Positions 10,004 through 16,532 of a stretch of DNA of 22,264 bases are shown here, piece by piece. This stretch comes from Plakobranchus ocellatus (lineage: Eukaryota > Mollusca > Gastropoda > Plakobranchidae). The stretch covers positions 896,513 through 918,776 of the forward strand of contig BLXT01006675.1 of assembly GCA_019648995.1 (NCBI GenBank), given 5' to 3'. Within the stretch, counting starts at the first letter, position 1. Each line of letters starts with the position of its first letter. The notes under the pieces are model-generated. The model searched no databases and was not told where the DNA came from. It was given only the letters and a program-made list of their open reading frames with translations. The position numbers and the translations under genes were made by a program.

Positions 10004-12818
10004 CAACTTGACGCCATCATAGCCAGGAGGCGCAGGGAGAGGGAGATGGAGGCAGATGCCAGGAGGGGGATAGTCAAGTGAGTATCTAGACTTTTTTCTT
10101 TTGGGATTATTACTGTGCAATTGTAATATTAATGACAAAATTACTTCCACTGTAATTTGTCTCATGGTCTCTAGAACTATTCCTGCTGGCCAGTGGAATA
10201 CAACTGAGTAAAATACTACAAAAAGAAAAAACAAACAAAATAAAATGGACTGGAAAATGCATGTATGGTTTTCAAAATGTGAACCACCCCAGATTTCGCT
10301 CATGAATCTGACCTTTCTTTAGCTTCAGGGCAACACAGCAGAGGCTATTTAAGAAAAAAAAATCCCTAAATGCTATACTAGCATTCTTTGTCTAACCTTG
10401 TCCTATTTGACGGCGTTGGTGGCACAGTCGCTATCAAACCTACCCTCAAATCTGCAGGGATCTTTCTCGCGTAACCCTCTGTGGAACGCCGGCCACCAAA
10501 GGCCTGACTGGTGGATGGCCAAAAAGCCTGAGATTCCATTGGAGTGTTCGGATTATGTGCACAAAGCAAGCAACATATTTGCTTTCTATCTTAAAAAACA
10601 AAAAGTGATTCATTCCTCAATGAAAAATCGTGGCGATTTTTTGAAAGGTTCTAATATATCATTTTCGAACCTTGGCCTCTTCAATTCACCTGATCATATT
10701 TATTTCTAGCTCTCATCTGTAAACGTTTACATTTCTGCTTCAGACTGAGGCAGACTGAATAGTTGAGGAGGAGGAGAAGGAAGAAGAAGAAGAAAAAAAA
10801 AAAGGAAGAGGAGGAGAAAGAGGAAGGAAGGAGAATTTATTTTATTTCTAATTATTTTTCCATCTTTGTTTTGATGCTCCTCCCCTTTTCCCCTCTAGTG
10901 TTTGTGCGCGTGTGCTCCTGCTTCTTCCGCCGTGAAGTAGCCCCACTGCCGAACAGATACGACAAGAGATCGATGACAGAGACAGACAACTGAGCATAAG
11001 ACATGACATGAATACTTCATTCCTAGGAGGTATCATATTTTTTTTTCTAGCTCTCAACATCTGTAAATTGTTTACATTTCTGTTTCAAAGTGAGGCAGAC
11101 TGAATAGTTGAGGAGGAAGAGGAAGAAGAGGAGGAGGAGAAAGAGGAAGAAGAAGAAGAAAAAGGAAGAAGAGGAGAAAGAGGAAGAAAGGAGAATTTAT
11201 TTTATTTCTAATTATTTTTCCATCTTTGTTTTGATGCTCCTCCCCTTTTCCCCTCTAGTGTTTGTGCGCGTGTGCTCCTGCTTCTTCCGCCGTGAAGTGG
11301 TCCCACAGCAGAACAGATCAGCCAATAGATGGCAGACAGAGACAGATGACAGAGCATACGACATGATATGAATACTTCATTCCTAGGACGTATGTATTGC
11401 GACCATTCTACCGTCTTGCTTTTACCGCAGTCATAATGGATTGAAGTTTGAAGAAAGTTAAGCCTAATGTTGGCAATATAGCGCTTGCTTTGTATTGCGA
11501 CCATTGTTGCGACCTAATGTTGGCAATAATAACGCTTGTATGTATTGCGACTATTCTGCCGTCTTGCTTTTACCGCAGTCATAATGGATTGGCTGGAGGA
11601 TGGCTGAAAAGCCTGAGATCCTCTTGGAGTGTTCAGAATATGTGCACAAAACAAGCAAACAGTCATTTGCTTTTTTTTATCTTCAAGAAAGAACAAGAAA
11701 AGGATTTATTCCTTCACATCTAGGACTTAAATATTGCAACCATTCTGTCATTTTGCTCTTCCCACAGTTATAGGTTTGAAGGAAGTTGTAGTTATGCCTA
11801 ATGCTAACAATATAATGGTTGCCTAGTTACAAGCACCTGGCATAATTTATTAATAGTGGTGATTTATTTTCCAACACTGGCGTCATGCGTTTATCCCCTT
11901 AGATTTACTGCTCTTTTGATTCTCAACATCCATTTGCCAGGTCTTAATTTCTGTTCAAGAACAAAAAAAAATAGGTTTCCAGGGGAGAAGAAGGAAAAAC
12001 ATTGATATATATGTATAGCCCATCTACAACAGGGTGATCTCAGGCTTTCAGGCCCTCTGTCAGGCCAGCAGGGAGAAGACTACAAGGATAACAACCAGAT
12101 CAAGTTAACTTGAACTTTGGATCTTCCAGATTTTTTAATATGCAAAGCTTTTTTTTTTTATTTCTAAATTTCCTTCATCTTGTTTTTCTTCTTCTCCCAC
12201 TTGTGCTCGCTGCTTCCTTTCCCTCCCCGAGTGGCACAACTCTGGATAAATTGCAAAGATAAATGCCTTACAGGCAGCTTATTTGAATCTGCAACATGAA
12301 TACATCGGATTATGAAGTGGCCCCACCCTTGAGGAATTGCAACAACAGATATGAAGCATCTGTTAGCCATCAGTGCATTCTCAAGAGGGGCCAAAAACTG
12401 AGGCCTTGGGCTGTATGGCACTAACAAAAGGCAGCATACACTTTTTCTCACTTCTGAAGTTGGACATGTAAACTCGGATTCAGTATCTTAGATTTTTGAG
12501 AGAAACAAACCTATTGCATATATAGAAGTCACTAATGTTAAGCCAGATAAAACAGAAAAATGAATTAGCTTTGAAGAGGTGCCAAAGATTGACACCTTAG
12601 CTGTAGCCTTCAAAGAAAGTGTCACTCTCAAAGTTCTTGAAAGAATAACAAAATATCTTTATGTATGGGATCTGAATAACAAAGCATATATTAAAACTGT
12701 CCAAATAAAGTGAGAAATGGAAGATTTACAAAGCTAATGCTTCAACACTGAAAATGTCACGTTTTTAAGAGTCTCAAATTGAATGTTTTTTGTCTCTCAT
12801 TTCAGGGATGATGTGTAA
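9174..12818 (+). CDS. Small Cys/His zinc-motif protein gene (3' part, three exons)
   Basis: Model: exons 9174-9299, 9939-10077 and 12806-12818, with 5' exons missing or unseen; 91 residues plus stop. The first 42 residues hold C-x13-C-x10-C-x2-H with the words QCRRRPKRD and FCHSH. Known: this spacing resembles the C3H half-motif of the zf-C3Hc3H domain in KANSL2 and INO80D, both subunits of chromatin complexes, and the broader class of short C..C..C-x2-H knuckles; the assignment is by pattern only. The following exon encodes an amphipathic, extremely basic helix (RMRLLAEWRQEQL, then an Arg/Glu-rich tract). Inferred: a small nuclear, nucleic-acid or chromatin-binding protein. All junction phases agree. 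The exon pair sits in the downstream unit of a tandem duplication. Splicing to 12806 gives the end KDDV; retention of the last intron would stop at once after the same Lys. Confidence 0.65.
9939..10077 (+). CDS. Exon: Arg-rich helix
   Basis: The acceptor CATATATTTCAG ends at 9938; the donor AA|GTGAGTATC begins at 10078. The 139-base exon joins the previous one in phase (G+AC gives Asp) and reads DPRYRTNNTARRMRLLAEW and onward through an Arg/Glu tract to GIV. It is purine- and CpG-rich unlike the introns. Without splicing the frame stops at 10079-10081, inside the donor, one Lys after GIV. The repeated AGGAGG words encode Arg-Arg pairs. Confidence 0.75.
10412..10620 (+). mobile_element. tRNA-derived SINE, diverged
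   Basis: Starts GGCGTTGGTGGCACAGTCGC (A-box-like). The B box region is eroded. The body contains CTGACTGGTGGATGGCC and AAAAAGCCTGAG, then a tail with GGAGTGTTCGGATTATGTGC and an A-rich end. The tail matches the fragment at 11589-11718, showing a second 3' type in this SINE group. It lies in the last intron of the zinc-motif gene model. Confidence 0.75.
10690..11400. repeat. Tandem duplication of a ~341-bp unit with polypurine tract
   Basis: The word CTAGCTCTCA begins at 10706 and again at 11047, and the units stay alike to about 10994-11030 and 11345-11395. Each unit has TGAGGCAGACTGAATAGTTG, a GAA/GAG polypurine tract (10765-10835 and 11109-11192), an AT-rich block, a C/T-rich tract ending CCCCTCTAG, then a CpG-rich block with TGTGCGCGTGTGC. 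The Lys/Glu frames across the purine tract are low-complexity by-products. A more diverged relative of the right half may lie at 12150-12350. Family not recognised. Confidence 0.8.
11384..11830. repeat. Degenerate tandem repeats interrupted by a SINE fragment
   Basis: TATTGCGACCATTCTACCGTC (11394), ATTGCGACCATTGTTGCGACC (about 11496), TATTGCGACTATTCTGCCGTC (about 11541) and ATTGCAACCATTCTGTCATT (about 11732) start successive incomplete units, each followed where complete by TTTTACCGCAGTCATAATGG-like and GCCTAATGTTGGCAATA-like words. A SINE fragment (11589-11718) interrupts the third unit. Confidence 0.7.
11589..11718 (+). mobile_element. 5'-truncated SINE fragment
   Basis: Matches the 3' half of the SINE at 10412-10620: GAGGATGGCTGAAAAGCCTG, GGAGTGTTCAGAATATGTGC and a shared end near GGATTTATTCC. 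The tRNA-like head is missing. Confidence 0.75.
12015..12070 (-). mobile_element. SINE fragment
   Basis: CAGGCTTTCAGGCCCTCTGT followed by CAGGCCAGC equals the body of the SINE at 21640-21795 (minus orientation). Only the central part remains. Confidence 0.7.
12150..12350. repeat. Possible third, diverged copy of the 341-bp repeat
   Basis: Order of TATTTCTAAATTT, CTTCATCTTGTTTTTC, a C/T-rich tract, and later GAAGTGGCCCCAC matches the right half of the units at 10690-11400, with an extra block between. The match is patchy. A 95-codon minus-strand frame (12164-12451) crosses it and is not considered a gene. Confidence 0.35.
12481..12555 (+). repeat. Left member of a ~75-bp direct repeat pair
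   Basis: Begins CAGTATCTTAGATTTTTGAG and ends GCCAGATAAAACAG. It matches 12884-12956 with about seven substitutions and two one-base gaps (around 90 per cent identical by eye). The pair brackets the segment that is duplicated in inverted form at 16168-16735. Confidence 0.85.
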
Positions 12819-12883
12819 ATCACCTGCCATACAATACGCACTTCTGCCTGTTGCTGCCTACTGTACCTGCAGGTATTTCTGTC
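12604..12883 (+). repeat. Inverted duplicate A (intron end plus last exon)
   Basis: Aligns with the reverse complement of 16168-16735 over its length: CTTCAAAG, GTGTCACTC, CTGAATAACAAAG, AAAGTGAGAAATG, CAAAGCTAATGCTTCAACAC, TGAAAATGTCA, the CTCTCATTTCAG acceptor, GGATGATG and AGGTATTTCTGTC in the same order. Identity is roughly 80 per cent by eye. The copy ends exactly where the right direct repeat begins (12884). Excluding the minisatellite the partner is about 270 bp, so the two are collinear. Confidence 0.88.
12806..12818 (+). CDS. Candidate last coding exon of the zinc-motif gene
   Basis: A pyrimidine-rich acceptor (TGTCTCTCATTTCAG, ending 12805) precedes GGATGATGTGTAA. Joined to the donor at 10078 in phase 2 it reads Lys-Asp-Asp-Val and stops. 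The paralogous exon on the other strand (16532) is also entered in phase 2 and reads Val-Asp-Asp-Glu-Val and stops, which supports this frame. The 2.7-kb intron is by-eye inference, and the CCCCTCTAG acceptor-like sites at 10899 and 11259 are alternatives. Confidence 0.45.
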
Positions 12884-12956
12884 CAGTATCTTAAACTTTT
12901 GAGAGAAAGAAACCTATTGCGTAAATAGAAGTCACCAATGTAAGCCAGACAAACAG
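12884..12956 (+). repeat. Right member of the ~75-bp direct repeat pair
   Basis: Begins CAGTATCTTAAACTTTTGAG and ends GCCAGACAAACAG; partner of 12481-12555. Confidence 0.85.
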
Positions 12957-14539
12957 GATACGATCTGGTAACATATTTCAAAATTGGAAACATTTATGTA
13001 GAGTCTACAACTTGTCTAGTACATTCTCTCTAAACCAATATAGTTTTTCTAGAATATGTTATAGTATAAACAATGGCTGTTGATTCTGAACAAAACAGAT
13101 CAGAAATGCAAAGAAAAAGGTCTAAGAAAGTCTCAAGTTCCAAGGCCTACAAGAGCACCACTAAGTCAAGGTTGAAAAGGCTTCTGAAATGAAATGAACA
13201 AGAAACAAATAAAGGGTGAAAGAGAAATAGGAAAAAGGAAAATTTGAAACCTCCGTGAAACAATTTGATTACCAACCATGCATCATCTTGCAATTATAAG
13301 AAGATACTAAAAATAACAAGAATGGCACAAAAGTCAAAGGAGTTGAAATGGGATGAGAAAGGGACAGAATTGAAATTTGACACACTTTTCAAAGAGTTTA
13401 AGGTTTTACACTGAGAGAAAGGAAAGGATCACTGGTAGCACACATGAAAATGAAGATCTATTCTGTTTTGCTAGGAAGTTATGTCACACAAACAAAGCAA
13501 CTACTGAAATTTGGTTAAAATTTTAAAATTATTCTCTGAAAAAACATTTTTTTGCCAAATTTATTATTTGCTTATATTCAATTTTATACTTTACTATTAC
13601 TCGTTTTGAAAGCAGCTTATCTGCTGCCTCTGATTTGATGATATACAAACAAATATAATATAAAAATCAAGTTTTTTTTTTAAAAAAGCGTGTTTCAGAA
13701 TTTTGAAGAAAAAATATATTTTTACACAGGTAGACCAGTTGATGTGTTGGTTAGACTAGAAATTGAAGAGCCGGGATGCTTTGTCTACTGTATCAAAACA
13801 AGATAAAAACCTCCAGACCAGTTAAATAAGCGGCCATGTTGACAAAATACAGAAAAGAGCATGTGAAGTGTGTTTTTGCTTTTTTAAAATGGAAACTGAA
13901 ATTTGTGACCTGATACCAAAGTATGGACAGCATTCTGTCTTTAGCATAGGAAAGCGCTCAATGGAGATATTCAAATATTTTAAATAGTTCAAAAAGTTGA
14001 AAATGCCACACTTGGCCCATTTGAACTGGTCTCAAGACGCATGGTGAGCATGGAAAAAAAATTTAATATGACAATGCATCCCTTCTCTTAAAATAAAATA
14101 TTAGTTTTCAAAAAGTCTAAAAACAAACTAACACTAGCAAGTTGAACTGATCCACCTGTGTTTCTAAAGTCTATTTACTTTTGGATCATACCGAGACTAA
14201 AATAACTGCAAAGCAAAACAGATTTTTTTAATGACTGCAGAGTTTTTCTACTATGACAATTTTGTGCCTGGGTTAAGTGATTCAACTCTCTGAACTAAGG
14301 ACGGAAAAAAAAATAGAAGAAAAATCTAGAAAGATAAAAAAGAGAGAATAGAGCCAGTGAACTGATACAACCATAGTTGGAAAAAGAATTCACCAAGATT
14401 CGACAAGCACAATTTCCGTAGGGGGATGTAATAGCAAAAAGTCATTTGGTGCCAGCCAAGGGGAAAAACTCCAGGTCACCATTTGAGAATGGTCAGGTTT
14501 ATATACATATAGTCAGTGTGCAACAAGATCAACTCATGT
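12957..14539. other. Gene-free intergenic stretch
   Basis: AT-rich, A-run-rich sequence with no convincing frame or splice pair. The part up to about 13230 would be 3' UTR and downstream flank of the zinc-motif gene if the exon at 12806 is used. Confidence 0.45.
13208..13213 (+). promoter_or_regulatory. Candidate polyadenylation signal AATAAA
   Basis: The first AATAAA on the plus strand after the stop at 12816-12818, about 390 bases downstream. A short hexamer that also arises by chance in AT-rich DNA. Confidence 0.3.
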
Positions 14540-14757
14540 TTTGATGCTTTACACCACTCATGAAGCTATTCTACCTGATACTGTTTATCACATTATCAAG
14601 GTAGATAGTATGATGCCTTTATGCAGCAAAGAAACTATTCTACCTGATGGTATTTATCACGCTAATATAGCCGCCAGTATGGTGCCTTTACACACCAAAG
14701 GAATTGAACCCTAATATGCCAAAAAAGCCGCTAGCATGATGCTTTCCTTTGCTGGGC
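14540..14757. repeat. 69-bp tandem repeat, about 2.8 units
   Basis: Units at 14562-14630 and 14631-14699 share CTATTCTACCTGAT, TTTATCAC and ATGCCTTTA/GTGCCTTTA. A partial unit precedes (TTGATGCTTTACACCAC) and a truncated one follows (CTAATATGCC ... GCATGATGCTTTCC). Confidence 0.85.
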
Positions 14758-14815
14758 ACATAACCCATCTATTTCAGGCTGATCTGAGGTTTTCAGACCA
14801 CATCAAACCAGTATA
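14758..14815 (-). mobile_element. Very diverged SINE fragment
   Basis: AACCCATCTATTTCAGGCTG and TGAGGTTTTCAGACC match, with many changes, the SINE piece at 12015-12070 (CCCATCTACAACAGGGTGATCTCAGG). Confidence 0.5.
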
Positions 14816-16167
14816 AAGTGCCATGCTGAAATTGACAAATGGGTCTCTGCCGATTTTAGGGCTGCAAAGCTTGTCTCAAGACTTTATAGTTCTAGAACCA
14901 ATGCAGGTAGCACTTTGTCTCCTACAAAAACCGGCATTATATCACACCTGCTTGCTAGAGCTAAATATATGACCCAATGATCTGTTCAGATACAGATTGG
15001 TATCTTCTGCGCGGAAAATTTGCATCAAATACCTTTTCTAGAGACAGAATGCAAGTCTGTTTGGTGTGACTTTTCTGGTACTGAGCCATCACACCATCAC
15101 ACTCCACTAAAACACCGATGGCTTTGTTCTGTCTGCTAACACAGCAGCTAGTTATTTGAGTATCCTGGCTTTATGTACCAGGAAATCAACCCAGTTAGTT
15201 GAAAAGTTCAACTCTGTCCCATAGATTTTTCACCACTATATTCAAGGCAAGATAGTTTATCCAGGCATGTCATTGGAATTTTTGAGTTTACTGAACAAGA
15301 CGAATTTAAAGAATGGCCGTTTTAAATTTCAAAACCTCAGATGTATTTCATGTTAAAATCTCATTGCAAACCAAGTGTTTGATTTGGAGATTTAGGTACT
15401 GCTATGCAGTTTTTCTTAGCAATGGCAGTATAAAAGCTATTGCAAGCATTACAGGCAGATGGAGTCCAACAAAAATATTGGTTTGGTCATCTCTATCACA
15501 AGACTTGTACAAACATGTGGCAGTTTTTGCTATCTAGTTCCTGAATTGGCTGTTTTGTTCCACTACTAAATGCAGTAAAATTTAAGGCATGACCCAGTAA
15601 TGGATAGAAAGAGGAGACAAAGGGAGATTTTGAAATCTTTAAATGGCTGGGAGCAAAGGAAGGCACTAAAGATCACAAAATTAAAAGAATCAAGGAGGAT
15701 ATTCCACTCACTGAGGTCTAGCAAGACCTAAATTCTTAAGAGCAATTATAATCACCACGAATCCTCTTCATAATTTATCACCCAATGGCCAGCCCCACAA
15801 CATTGTAAATTGATATTTTATTAATGAAGTACATCTAGGCTCATGAAAGTGAAGAATCTAATTGCATAAAATCTGCAATCTCTCTCCAATAGATAAATTA
15901 AACACCAAATGTTGGGTAACTTGTCCATGTCATATAGAAAAGTCTGGCTCATAGATTGATTAGGAATTCTTAGGATATATCTAGAAAGCTAATGTGTAAA
16001 GAATCTACTGGCATGAAATTGGCCATTGCTCTAAATAAAAACGACAGTTGAATATTACTCTAAAATAAAACAATAACGGTTCATATCTCATGTTGAACAA
16101 AAGTCTTGCTAAATGTTTATCATTCAAAATCCATGACAAATTGTAGATCAGGAAATCTAGTCACAAT
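14816..16167. other. Gene-free intergenic stretch
   Basis: No recognisable gene. A 74-codon plus frame (15313-15537) has no family signature. The right part, to the signal at 15817, would be the 3' UTR of the PHD-finger gene. Confidence 0.4.
15817..15822 (-). promoter_or_regulatory. Candidate polyadenylation signal for the PHD-finger gene
   Basis: TTTATT on the plus strand is AATAAA on the minus strand. It is the first one downstream of the stop at 16517-16519, which would give a 3' UTR of about 700 bases containing the minisatellite. Confidence 0.35.
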
Positions 16168-16196
16168 GACAGAAATACCTGTCATACAGTGGGCAG

Positions 16197-16494
16197 CAAC
16201 TGTTGGGCAGCACTGTTGGGTAGCAGCTGTTGGGTAGCAACTATTGGTCAGCAACTGTTGGGCAGCCCTGTTGGGTAGCACTGTTGGGTAGCAACTGTTG
16301 GGCAGCACTGTTGGGTAGCAACTGTTGGTCAGCAACTGTTGGGCAGCCCTGTTGGGTAGCAACTGTTGGGCAGCACTGTTGGGTAGCAACTGTTGGGCAG
16401 CTCTGTTGGGCAGCAACTGTTGGGCAGCACTGTTGGGCAGCACTGTTGGGTAGCAACTGTTGGGCAGCACTGTTGGGCAGCAACTGTTGGGCAG
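16197..16494. repeat. Minisatellite, 22 units of 14 or 13 bp
   Basis: Twelve 14-bp units (consensus CAACTGTTGGGCAG) and ten 13-bp units (CACTGTTGGGCAG or with TAG) tile the stretch exactly (12x14 + 10x13 = 298). They mostly alternate, giving a 27-bp higher-order unit, and the trio with GGTCAG, GGGCAG, CCCTGTTGGGTAG occurs twice (units 4-6 and 10-12), showing internal segment duplication. A 27-bp period equals nine codons, which explains open frames on both strands. There are no unique spacers, so it is not a CRISPR array. In the gene model it lies in the 3' UTR, 23 bases past the stop. Confidence 0.95.
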
Positions 16495-16516
16495 CAGAAG
16501 TGTCATTAAAGGTGAT

Positions 16517-16532
16517 TCACACCTCATCATCC
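16517..16532 (-). CDS. Last coding exon of the PHD-finger gene model
   Basis: The acceptor CTCTCTCTCATTTCAG ends at 16533. Entered in phase 2 it gives Val, then DDEV and TGA at 16519-16517. The 3' UTR that follows runs into the minisatellite. Paralogue of the exon at 12806. Confidence 0.55.

Noticed and set aside
9935-10303. 122-codon minus-strand frame
   Set aside because: Antisense shadow of the Arg-rich exon (9939-10077) plus intron, with no family signature.
10763-11371. Lys/Glu/Arg-rich plus frames at 10763-10993 and 11108-11371
   Set aside because: Translation of the GAA/GAG polypurine tract of a tandem repeat.
12164-12451. 95-codon minus frame
   Set aside because: Crosses a diverged repeat and antisense low-complexity sequence; no domain or gene context.
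16197-16494. CRISPR-like array
   Set aside because: Units are directly adjacent 13-14-bp repeats without unique spacers, in a eukaryotic context.
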